From an uncultured Shewanella sp. (GTDB lineage: Bacteria; Pseudomonadota; Gammaproteobacteria; Enterobacterales; Shewanellaceae), in assembly GCF_947501225.1 (NCBI RefSeq), contig NZ_CANMUW010000018.1, positions 1-64,000 on the forward strand: a stretch of 64,000 bases of DNA, read 5' to 3'. The notes under the pieces were generated by a model. It saw nothing but the letters and a program-made list of their open reading frames with translations, made no database searches and was not told where the DNA came from. Below, one piece after another: positions 1 through 7,562 of this stretch. Position 1 is the first letter of the stretch. Every line of letters begins with the position of its first letter. A program made the translations under genes and the position numbers.

Positions 1-165
1 GCATCGATAGATGATAACGGTATCGTCAGCCTTCCGGCACAGGGAAAACCAATCCAGCTAAGGTTATTTCAGTTCCTCAGCTGGACAAGATTATCGGATA
101 TTCTCTTTGGCGGTAAGTTTACAGATATCGATAATCACATCTACAGCCTTCTCCATAGACTCTAG
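1..165 (+). other. Possible C-terminal tail of a gene entering from the left edge
   Basis: One forward frame is open from base 1 to a TAG at 163-165, about 54 codons. The other two forward frames stop within the first 12 bases. If real, it is the end of a gene that starts outside the window and overlaps the 3' end of pepT by about 75 bases, which is unusual. No domain is recognisable. A 7-bp inverted repeat (TCCAGCT at 53-59, AGCTGGA at 79-85) just beyond the pepT stop could instead belong to a pepT terminator. Low certainty. Confidence 0.15.
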
Positions 166-1320
166 GCAGATATACTCATGTTTACCGTGAAAATTATGCC
201 CGCCGGTAAAGATGTTAGGACAAGGTAACCCCATATAGGATAGCCTTGAACCATCGGTACCGCCGCGAATAGGCTTAATAATCGGAGTCACCCCTTGATT
301 GTTCATCGCCTTCTCAGCGATATCAATAATATGAGGATAAGGTAAGATCTGCTCCCTCATATTAAAGTAACTATCGGTTATCTCAATCTCCAGACTACCG
401 AGCACAAGATCGGCGTTGTAACTCTTAACCCGCTCCGTTAACCAGGTCTTTCTTTTTTCAAATAGTTCCAGATCGAAATCCCGGATAATATAGGTCAGTT
501 CGGCCGCTTCTGTTTGCCCCTGCATATTTATCAGGTGGAAGAAACCATCATAATCTTTACTTCCCTCGGGCGTATCATGCAGAGGCATCTTGGCATGGAA
601 ACGAGCCGCCATGGTTTGGGCATTCACCATCACACCATAGGCTGTACCGGGGTGACAATTGTTACCTTTTGCAGTGATCACCGCCGTTGCAGCATTGAAG
701 TTTTCAAACTCCAACTCACCGAGTTGACCACCATCTACGGTATAAGCCCACTGCGCACCGAATTGAGGGACATCAAAATGATCGGCTCCCCGACCAATCT
801 CCTCATCGGGGGTAAAGCAGAGACGAACCTCTCCGTGTGGAATTTCCGGATGCTCTAGAAGGTAGTGTAGTGCGGTGATGATTTCAGATATCCCCGCCTT
901 ATCATCACCACCTAACAAGCTGGACCCGTCGGTTGTGATCAGGGTTTTGCCTAAGTATTTGAGCATGTCAGGAAACAGCTCCGGGCTCAAAGATTCATCA
1001 TCGCCCAACTTAATCACACTGCCATCATAGTCATTGATCAGCTGAGGCTTCACATCTGCGCCGCTGAAATCCGGCGCAGTATCCAAATGAGCGATAAAAC
1101 CGATACATGGTGCCCCAGCTACCGTTGCCGGCACACTCGCAGACAGATACCCCTTATCGGAAAGCTCAATCCGGTCAAACCCTAGCTCCTCTAACTCCAG
1201 CTTGAGTAACTTGGCAAACTCAAACTGAGATGGCGTACTAGGGGACTCAAGGTTTTGAGCATCAGACTGAGTATCAATCTTAATATAACGCAGGAAACGT
1301 TCTAACAGTGCTTGTCTCAT
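91..1320 (-). CDS. pepT: Peptidase T (tripeptide aminopeptidase)
   Basis: Cytoplasmic zinc aminopeptidase of the M20B family that removes the N-terminal residue from tripeptides; 409 residues, the normal family length. Visible dinuclear-metal ligands are His78 and Asp80 in AHLDTAPD, Asp139/Asp140 in LGGDDKAG, the Glu173-Glu174 pair in PDEEIGRG, Asp in TVDGG, and a C-terminal His in GGHNFHGKHE. The lid/dimerisation domain lies between the VDGG motif and about residue 320. The gene stands alone, with the next gene 270 bases upstream. E. coli pepT is FNR-activated under anaerobiosis; the sequence TTGATCAAAG at 1385-1394 upstream contains half of such a site, but I see no complete one. Confidence 0.95.
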   Translation of the reverse strand: MRQALLERFLRYIKIDTQSDAQNLESPSTPSQFEFAKLLKLELEELGFDRIELSDKGYLSASVPATVAGAPCIGFIAHLDTAPDFSGADVKPQLINDYDGSVIKLGDDESLSPELFPDMLKYLGKTLITTDGSSLLGGDDKAGISEIITALHYLLEHPEIPHGEVRLCFTPDEEIGRGADHFDVPQFGAQWAYTVDGGQLGELEFENFNAATAVITAKGNNCHPGTAYGVMVNAQTMAARFHAKMPLHDTPEGSKDYDGFFHLINMQGQTEAAELTYIIRDFDLELFEKRKTWLTERVKSYNADLVLGSLEIEITDSYFNMREQILPYPHIIDIAEKAMNNQGVTPIIKPIRGGTDGSRLSYMGLPCPNIFTGGHNFHGKHEYICLESMEKAVDVIIDICKLTAKENIR

Positions 1321-1589
1321 AAGCAGACTACCATAAATAAAAGTGACCAGAGTCTATCAACTCAATTTGAGTGAACATTAGATTTTGATCAAAGTTTGGT
1401 TAATTTAAAGTATGCCTGAAGATGCGCAAGCGTTAACGGAATCACGCTTGGAAGAGAAGCTGGTAGTACAACAGACCAGGTGAAATCACCGAACTGACAA
1501 CACCTGAGTCAACTACCGATTGAAAATCAACGAATAACCCGCAACAAGCGGAATGGCGAGCCTTCACCACTCCATTTGCATGAGCGGGT

Positions 1590-2405
1590 TTACAGCGCTT
1601 TTCCAGCCAACTTGGTTAACACCCGACTCGCAGCAACGAAGCCGAATGTACCGGTAACCACTGTCACTGCGCCAAAACCGGATGCACAGTCCATGCGCAT
1701 GCTGCCATCCGCATTTGCCTTGGTATTGCACACACTGCCATCGGCTTGCGGATAGACTAACTGTTCGGTAGAGAAAACCGCTTCGATACCGAACCGGCGC
1801 TGCACATTCTTAGAGAAGTTATGCTCGCGTCGCAGTAGGTTTCGCACCTTGGCCAGCAGGGGATCTTGGTATGTTTTCGCTAAATCGGTCACTTGAACCT
1901 GAACCGGGTCGATCTGACCGCCAGCCCCACCCACTGTCACTATGGGTAGCTTCTGTCTCTTACACCACGCAATTAACGCAGCCTTGGGCTTAACGGCATC
2001 GATGCAGTCCACAACATAATCAAGGGTGCCATCTTGCTTCCTACCGATGAAATATTCATTCAGGTTTTCCACAGTAATGAAGTCTTCTACCTGATTGACT
2101 TTACAGTCGGGGTTAATCTGCAAGATGCGTTCGGCCATCACTTCGACCTTAGATTCACCTATCGTCTCTTTTAAGGCATGGATCTGACGGTTAGTATTGG
2201 TCACGCAGATATCATCGAGATCGATCAAGGTGATCTCCCCGACCCCGCTTCGTGCCAACGACTCTGCGACCCAGGTTCCGACACCACCGATACCGACAAC
2301 GGCAACATGTGACCGCGCAAATTGAACCAATGCTTTTTGACCATATAAACGGCCAATACCTGCAAATCGATTTATATATGCTTCAGAAAGCACCAATTGT
2401 TCCAA
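1590..2405 (-). CDS. tcdA: tRNA threonylcarbamoyladenosine dehydratase
   Basis: E1-like, ThiF/MoeB-family ATP-dependent enzyme that dehydrates t6A37 of tRNA to the cyclic ct6A form. The nucleotide-binding motif VVGIGGVGTW lies near residue 36, and the family's CVTNTNRQIHAL, VDCIDAVKPK and GGAGGQIDP blocks are all present. The frame has no ATG. A TTG at 2405 is preceded by GGAG at good spacing and aligns with the start of the E. coli protein, so I prefer it to the TTG at 2420, which would add five residues. Length is about 271 residues, normal. Monocistronic, transcribed away from the porin genes. Confidence 0.93.
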   Translation of the reverse strand: MEQLVLSEAYINRFAGIGRLYGQKALVQFARSHVAVVGIGGVGTWVAESLARSGVGEITLIDLDDICVTNTNRQIHALKETIGESKVEVMAERILQINPDCKVNQVEDFITVENLNEYFIGRKQDGTLDYVVDCIDAVKPKAALIAWCKRQKLPIVTVGGAGGQIDPVQVQVTDLAKTYQDPLLAKVRNLLRREHNFSKNVQRRFGIEAVFSTEQLVYPQADGSVCNTKANADGSMRMDCASGFGAVTVVTGTFGFVAASRVLTKLAGKAL

Positions 2406-2420
2406 CACAAACTCCAACAA

Positions 2421-2891
2421 GGCTAATAGTCATCTATACGCCTGCCACTGTGACATTTTAGAGTCGCAACAGTCTCGTTCATCACCTTAATTGTCGCGAC
2501 AGGAGGTATAGTTAAGTAGAGTAATTTTATCTCATTTCAACTACAAAAACTAAAACAAGTTTAATTCCCGAGCCAATCACACACTTGTTAATTAAGTTCG
2601 CCAATATTCACCCAGGCTCACCTCCCCTGTTCAATTCTGTTAACCGGATATATAGCTAGGTATAAGCCCTTGTAAATAAAGATGATCGATATCACGCAAG
2701 ATCCCGCAAACACGACACAGATCACAAAATCAAGTTCAGTCTCTATGACAGACTTCGGCTCGATAACTATAGGTTCCATAGGCTGGCACCCACCGAATTT
2801 TGCAGCCTTGTATCAGCGTAAATGTTTCAAGCCTTACTCAATGCTCGACAGCTAAAAATGCTGTTAAACAACTAGCCACAGGAAGACAAAA
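2421..2891. promoter_or_regulatory. Divergent tcdA/porin intergenic region with FNR/CRP-like dyad
   Basis: A 470-base AT-rich gap between tcdA (leftward) and the first porin (rightward). An imperfect FNR/CRP-like dyad, ATGAT-CGAT-ATCAC, lies at 2682-2695 (8 of 10 consensus positions of TTGAT-N4-ATCAA), roughly 200 bases before the porin start. A ribosome binding site ACAGGAAG precedes the ATG at 2892. No coding potential was seen. The assignment of the dyad is inference. Confidence 0.35.
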
Positions 2892-3956
2892 ATGAAGAAA
2901 ACGGTTCTGTCTGCATCAATCATATCAACCCTAGCAATCACCTCTTTTTCAGCTCTGGCTGACGGCCCCAACTTCTATGGTCGCGCAGATCTTGCATTCA
3001 CCAATTCCGATCTAGGCATAGCGACACAAAACCAGAAGTCAGGCACCATAATTGAAAACAACTTCTCATGGTTGGGTGTAAAAGGCAGTGAGAAGATCGA
3101 TGAGAATTTAGAGGTGATCTACCAGATGGAGTTTGGCGTCAGCAACTTCGACAACTCCGGTGATACTTTCGGCGCCCGTAATACCTACTTAGGCCTTAAG
3201 ACCCTTGCCGGTACAGCAGTTGTTGGTCGTAATGACACCGTATTCAAAGCCGCCGAAGGTGGTTTCGATCTTTTCGGCAATACTAACTCAGATATTGACC
3301 TTCTTGCAGCGGGTCAATCTCGCACCGCCGATGGTATCAGCTATTACTCACCAAAGATTGCTGACTTAGTGACTTTCAACGCAACCTATCTGGTCGAAGA
3401 TAACTATGTCTCATATGATGAGACAAACAATGAGCGCATCGATGCTGGCAACATGTATGCATTAAGCGCAACCATAGGTGACAAAGCCTTGAAAGCACAA
3501 AACTACTTCATCTCTGGCGCTTACACCGATGGCATCGACGATATCAAGGCATATCGTGGCGTGGCACAAGTTAAGCTTGGCGACGTGATCTTAGGTGGCT
3601 TCTATCAAAACAGTGAGCATTTAGACGAAAAGTATTCAAATCTGGAAGGTGACACCTACTTCATCAACGCCGCTTACGTTATCGGTAACCTGAAGTTGAA
3701 GGCTATGTACGGTAACGACAATTCGGGCCTTGGTAAGTATGTGAGCAGATTCGTTGGCAACAGCGAGGGGGGAGCGATGGAAACCGTTTCTGATGTCGAC
3801 CTGCAACAATTCAGCGTCGGTGCCGATTACCGGGTCAGCAAGAGCACTCTATTTTATGGTCACTACACAAAATTTGACGGTGACATGATGCTAAACAGCG
3901 TAAACCAAAACCTGAATGACGACATCATTACTGTAGGTATGCGTTACGATTTCTAA
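2892..3956 (+). CDS. General outer-membrane porin (first of a tandem pair)
   Basis: Trimeric-type Gram-negative porin of 354 residues forming a 16-strand beta barrel for passive diffusion. The first 23 residues are a signal peptide ending in SALADG. The mature protein starts with the porin signature DGPNFYGRADL, and the C-terminus is the barrel-assembly signal MRYDF with terminal Phe. The stretch around VVGRNDTVFKAAEGGFDLF corresponds to the constriction-loop region seen also in the next porin. Followed by its own terminator, so it is probably transcribed separately from its paralogue. About 16 residues longer than the second porin, mainly in predicted loops. No ompC/ompF-level orthology can be claimed. 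Confidence 0.92.
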   Translation: MKKTVLSASIISTLAITSFSALADGPNFYGRADLAFTNSDLGIATQNQKSGTIIENNFSWLGVKGSEKIDENLEVIYQMEFGVSNFDNSGDTFGARNTYLGLKTLAGTAVVGRNDTVFKAAEGGFDLFGNTNSDIDLLAAGQSRTADGISYYSPKIADLVTFNATYLVEDNYVSYDETNNERIDAGNMYALSATIGDKALKAQNYFISGAYTDGIDDIKAYRGVAQVKLGDVILGGFYQNSEHLDEKYSNLEGDTYFINAAYVIGNLKLKAMYGNDNSGLGKYVSRFVGNSEGGAMETVSDVDLQQFSVGADYRVSKSTLFYGHYTKFDGDMMLNSVNQNLNDDIITVGMRYDF

Positions 3957-4033
3957 TCTGAAAGTCACATGACTAATTTTCTTAATTGAAAAAAAAGAAG
4001 CAATGTTGCTAACAATTTAGCAGCAATTCATAT

Positions 4034-4059
4034 AAAAAACGGCCTTTGGCCGTTTTTTT
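4034..4059 (+). terminator. Rho-independent terminator of first porin
   Basis: AAAAAACGGCC-TTT-GGCCGTTTTTT: perfect GC-rich stem with triloop, followed by a T run, 78 bases after the porin stop. The A run on the other side could make it bidirectional. Confidence 0.9.
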
Positions 4060-4515
4060 ATAACATAACCGACAAAAACCTGGTTTTACCCGAGCATAAA
4101 AACCTTTTTTATCTATTGTTTTCCCAAGCCAGCCATTGTTCCCAATAAAACACAATAGTTAGCCAGCATACTCCACACCATGACAGCTCTCACCGGCTTA
4201 AATTATTAAAATACCTCGCAGACCGCTGTAGCACTGAGCTTACAATTTTAGCAACTTCTTAACAAGGCCGCATCCCATTCTGTATATAATTGTAAGCTTA
4301 CTTAGATCTAGGTAGATATAAAGTAAGCACTTTACTCATTCGGGCTGTTTTTTAAACTTTGAGCGCAAACTTGTGACAAAAACGCATGCTGTAGATGCTA
4401 GAGAAAGCAAAAATATGATCTAGCCCACAATTTTATTGACATAAAACTGTAAAATCCGAGCTCATGATTGTTGCAAGAATGGACCCTTGCAACAAAATTA
4501 AAAACCATAAATAAC

Positions 4516-4547
4516 CATTTAAAAATGGAGAAGAACCTAGGTTCTTG
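4516..4547 (+). promoter_or_regulatory. 5' leader hairpin and 16-bp palindrome before second porin
   Basis: Two dyads sit immediately before the second porin start at 4562. CCATT-TAAA-AATGG at 4516-4529 can form a small hairpin. AAGAACCTAGGTTCTT at 4532-4547 is a perfect 16-bp palindrome ending 4 bases before the likely ribosome binding site GGGAGC. Such placement suits translational control or protein binding; the role is inferred. Confidence 0.5.
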
Positions 4548-4561
4548 GGAGCACTTAAAAC

Positions 4562-5578
4562 ATGAAAAAAACACTAATCTCTGCAACAGTTGCATCTGTA
4601 CTGACTATGGCTTCATTTGGCGCGCTAGCCGATGGCCCTAACTTCTACGGTCGTTTAGATCTGTCTGTTACTAACTCAGACGAAGGCCTGACTTCTCGCG
4701 AAGGTAAAGACGGCACTGTTCTGGAGAACAACTTCTCTCACGTAGGTGTTAAAGGTAGCGAAACTATCGCTAACAACATCGACGTTATCTACCAGATGGA
4801 ATTCCAGGTTGAAAACACTTCTACTAACAGCGATGTTTTCAAGGCTCGTAACACTTTCCTAGGTCTTAAGACTACTGCCGGTACCGTACTTGTCGGTCGT
4901 AACGACACAGTATTCAAGCAATCTGAAGGTGGCATCGACCTATTCGGTAACACTAACGCCGATATCGACCGTCTTGTAGGCGCTCAGACTCGTGCTGCCG
5001 ATGGTATCTGGTACTACTCTCCAAAGATTGCCGATCTGGTAACACTTAACGCTACTTACCTGATGGAAGACAACCAGGCTTCTGATGACAGCCAATATGC
5101 ATTTAGCGCGACTATCGGTGATAAGAAACTTAAAGCACAAAACTTCTATGTTGCCGGAGCCTACAACAAAGGTATCTCTAGCATCGATGCATACCGTGGT
5201 GTTGCTCAAGTTAAACTGGGTGATTTCAAGCTAGGCGGCCTGTTCCAGAACTCTGAGCACGTCAGCAAGACTAACCTTGAAGGTAACTCATACTTCGTCA
5301 ACGTTGCTTACAACCTGAACGGCGTAAACCTTAAAGCTGAGTACGGTAAAGATGAAGCAGGTCTTGGTCTGTACGCTAAGCGTTCTGGTATCCAAACTGA
5401 AAATACTACTGATGTAAACATCACTAACATCACTGTTGGTGCTGACTACAAGATCGCTAAGTCAACTATGGTATATGGCCACTACGCTATGTACGAAGGT
5501 GACTACAAGGTTTCAGGCGTTAAGATGGACCTAGCAGATGACAACGTATTCACCGTTGGTGTACGTTACAACTTCTAA
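4562..5578 (+). CDS. General outer-membrane porin (second of a tandem pair)
   Basis: A 338-residue paralogue of the preceding porin, with signal peptide to about residue 23 (GALADG), mature start DGPNFYGRLDL, the shared LVGRNDTVFK block and C-terminal VRYNF. Codon choice is much more uniform than in the first porin, with repeated preference for AAC, GGT, CGT, GTT and ACT, the pattern of very highly expressed genes. It is therefore probably the major porin of the cell. It has a 600-base upstream region, a structured leader and a strong terminator of its own. Regulation by osmolarity or anaerobiosis cannot be read from the sequence. Confidence 0.93.
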   Translation: MKKTLISATVASVLTMASFGALADGPNFYGRLDLSVTNSDEGLTSREGKDGTVLENNFSHVGVKGSETIANNIDVIYQMEFQVENTSTNSDVFKARNTFLGLKTTAGTVLVGRNDTVFKQSEGGIDLFGNTNADIDRLVGAQTRAADGIWYYSPKIADLVTLNATYLMEDNQASDDSQYAFSATIGDKKLKAQNFYVAGAYNKGISSIDAYRGVAQVKLGDFKLGGLFQNSEHVSKTNLEGNSYFVNVAYNLNGVNLKAEYGKDEAGLGLYAKRSGIQTENTTDVNITNITVGADYKIAKSTMVYGHYAMYEGDYKVSGVKMDLADDNVFTVGVRYNF

Positions 5579-5617
5579 TCGATGAGTCTGATGACTCTGT
5601 AAACGATTAGCAGTATT

Positions 5618-5644
5618 AAAAAGCGACCCTAGGGTCGCTTTTTT
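5618..5644 (+). terminator. Rho-independent terminator of second porin
   Basis: AAAAAGCGACCC-TA-GGGTCGCTTTTT with T run, 40 bases after the stop codon. Symmetric A/T flanks allow use from both strands. Confidence 0.92.
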
Positions 5645-5685
5645 GTTTTGAAAGCAATGAAAGCCTGATGATGCCATTATATGGC

Positions 5686-5861
5686 TAATCGGCGCTCCGC
5701 TGCAGAAGCTAAGACGACGCCCTTCGGGCTATTGGAAAAGATAGCTTTTCAGAAAAACAGGCGAAGCCGTCAAATAGGCGAAGCCGTCAAATAGGCGAAG
5801 CCGTCAAACAGGCGAAGCCGTCAAATAGGCGAAGTCGTCGAATAGGCGAAGCCGTCAAAAT
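5686..5861. repeat. 44-bp unit followed by six 17-bp iterons
   Basis: A 44-bp module (GGCGCTCCGCTGCAGAAGCT...GCCCTTCGGGC) leads through a short spacer into six direct repeats with core GGCGAAGCCGTC. They start at 5760, 5777, 5794, 5811, 5828 and 5845, exactly every 17 bases. The fifth copy carries a C-to-T change (GAAGTCGTC). The array fills the gap between the 3' ends of the convergent porin and tpm genes. The same module order recurs at 9400-9797. Confidence 0.9.
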
Positions 5862-5926
5862 AAGCTTGCGAGCGTTCTACTAAGTAAATCCATTTACAAG
5901 GCCAGTTCGTCATCCATGACTCTCGC

Positions 5927-6631
5927 TCATGAGCTAATAGCTGCGCTATATTCGCCCTTCCTTACAAGCCGATAGACAGACTCGGTAAGCCAAGGCACCT
6001 CTTTCTTGATAAACCTTGGGTTCTCATTCAAAACATCTTCGCAGGCCAACAGCTCTATCTCAAAATACTCATCCATGTTACTTACGACCCAATCATTGGA
6101 AACGGCAAAGGGGGGTCCCTTCAACGCCTCCTGGGGGTAATCTAAGGTAATAAGCAGGCCGATACTCTTAGGTGGAATGAGCGCGGCAAGTTTTTCGACA
6201 TAATCCCGGCGCATCTCCTCCGGCCAGGCGATGAGTGCAGCCCTGTCATAGAAAGCATCGACGCCTTGAGCCTCTTGGCCGGATAGCAGCTCAGGAGAGA
6301 GAGAGAAGAGATCGCCTTGAAAGATGCTCACCTGTTCGGTAACGAACTTCTGCAGCTCACCGACCGGAGTCGTTGAGTAACTCAGATCATTTTCGGTAAA
6401 AAAGTGCTCTACCGCAGTGGCATTAAGCTCACAGCCGATAACCTCATGGCCTAACTCGGCAAGAAAACAGATATCCAGCGTCTTACCACAAAGCGGGACA
6501 AACACTGTAGAGCTCGTAGAGGGGCTTAACTTCAGTCGGGGCCAGTACTTTATCAGCAGAGGATTGACCTCATTTTGATGAAAGCCTATCTGCTGAGCAT
6601 CCCATTTCTTATGCCAAAAACCGGGTTCCAT
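5927..6631 (-). CDS. tpm: Thiopurine S-methyltransferase
   Basis: SAM-dependent methyltransferase of the TPMT family (234 residues, slightly longer than the usual 217-220 because of a C-terminal extension). In bacteria it methylates selenium and tellurium oxyanions and thiol compounds. The N-terminal motif FWHKKWDAQQIGFHQNEVNP and the SAM-binding VPLCGKTLDICFLAELGHEV segment are diagnostic, followed by ALIAWPEEMRRDYV. The ATG at 6631 is preceded by GGATAAATT. Single gene, convergent with the porin across the iteron array. Confidence 0.93.
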   Translation of the reverse strand: MEPGFWHKKWDAQQIGFHQNEVNPLLIKYWPRLKLSPSTSSTVFVPLCGKTLDICFLAELGHEVIGCELNATAVEHFFTENDLSYSTTPVGELQKFVTEQVSIFQGDLFSLSPELLSGQEAQGVDAFYDRAALIAWPEEMRRDYVEKLAALIPPKSIGLLITLDYPQEALKGPPFAVSNDWVVSNMDEYFEIELLACEDVLNENPRFIKKEVPWLTESVYRLVRKGEYSAAISS

Positions 6632-6906
6632 AATTTATCCTGTTCGCCTCAATGCATGACCACCGCCAGGCATAGATGTTAGAAAAATGAATTTTCGATA
6701 CTCTAAAGGGAACAAAACAGAGATGCAAAATTTAAGTCTTAAGGACTCAATCTTTAAAGAGAGGTCGTTGAGAGATAATTCTCGGCTCAAACTATTAGTT
6801 AAAGCCTCAGCTCCTGCCTGAATCTATGAGTCCAAGCAATCAAAGCACCAGAAGATAGGTTGGAAGCACTAAAGGCAAAAGTGCTACAGCAGCATTACTT
6901 ATATAA

Positions 6907-7251
6907 CTATTTAATTGCTAAAACTTTCTGTGCCTTTCTCAACCACACACAGTTTTCACACTCGCAATTCCTTCTGGAAAGGTGGTGTGGAGTCAAGCTT
7001 GAATCAATAAAGTCAACGGCGATCAACAGTTGCTGCTTAATCTCCTGAACCGATTTTTTCTCAACCGCGACCAGCTCATCATTATGATTCATCCAGGTGC
7101 ACTCCATCCCCTGATGGCAATAGAGGCATTGCTCATCGCTGCTGTTGAAGAAGCCTGCATGGGGACAAAACTTCAACTCCATCGATTGAACGATACGTTT
7201 CCTGGGATACTCGAGCAACTCAATTAACAGGGCCTTATCTAACTCTGTCAT
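6907..7251 (-). CDS. Small cysteine-rich protein of unknown function
   Basis: A 114-residue cytoplasmic protein with a very good ribosome binding site (GAGGAGGGGCAG before the ATG). It carries CPHAGFF...CLYCHQGMEC around residues 28-50 and a second cluster CECENCVW near residue 96, so up to seven Cys plus His could bind zinc or an iron-sulfur centre. No signal peptide or membrane segment. I do not recognise the family. It stands alone between tpm and the protein kinase gene. Confidence 0.7.
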   Translation of the reverse strand: MTELDKALLIELLEYPRKRIVQSMELKFCPHAGFFNSSDEQCLYCHQGMECTWMNHNDELVAVEKKSVQEIKQQLLIAVDFIDSSLTPHHLSRRNCECENCVWLRKAQKVLAIK

Positions 7252-7366
7252 CTGCCCCTCCTCACTTCAATTTATGCCCCTATTTATACCAACAGAGGGC
7301 TTATTTATGTTTATAACGATATATTAGTACTGTCTAAGAGGTTACCTTTGAAATTTTGTAACAGAA

Positions 7367-7380
7367 TTGACATAGGTCAA
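7367..7380. promoter_or_regulatory. FNR/CRP-like dyad upstream of the kinase gene
   Basis: TTGAC-ATAG-GTCAA, perfect 5-bp arms with the 4-base spacing of FNR sites (TTGAT-N4-ATCAA), about 190 bases before the kinase start. A second palindrome, GTTGATCAAC, lies near 7432-7441. Which gene it serves and by which protein is inference. Confidence 0.3.
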
Positions 7381-7562
7381 CATCATCACCGAAAATGTTC
7401 GATAGGCACCTTTTGTTCTGACAAATATGGTGTTGATCAACCCTGCCATGACACTGCTGCTCACCTACTTAATAACTTCTTAATTAGCAATAATAATTGT
7501 TGGCTTATACTCAGCTTATTGATTTAATGAGTTCAGTACTCCAGCGAGCGTGCGTGACTAAG

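Noticed and set aside
1412..1483. 23-codon frame starting MPEDAQALTESRLEEK, considered as a slyX remnant
   Set aside because: Resemblance to SlyX is limited to a few residues and the following sequence does not continue it in any frame.
4398..4595. 65-codon minus-strand frame
   Set aside because: Covers the second porin's leader and start on the other strand; no supporting signals.
5760..5861. Regular short repeats considered as a CRISPR array
   Set aside because: 17-base units with only about 5 variable bases between cores; no spacers of 30 bases and no cas genes.
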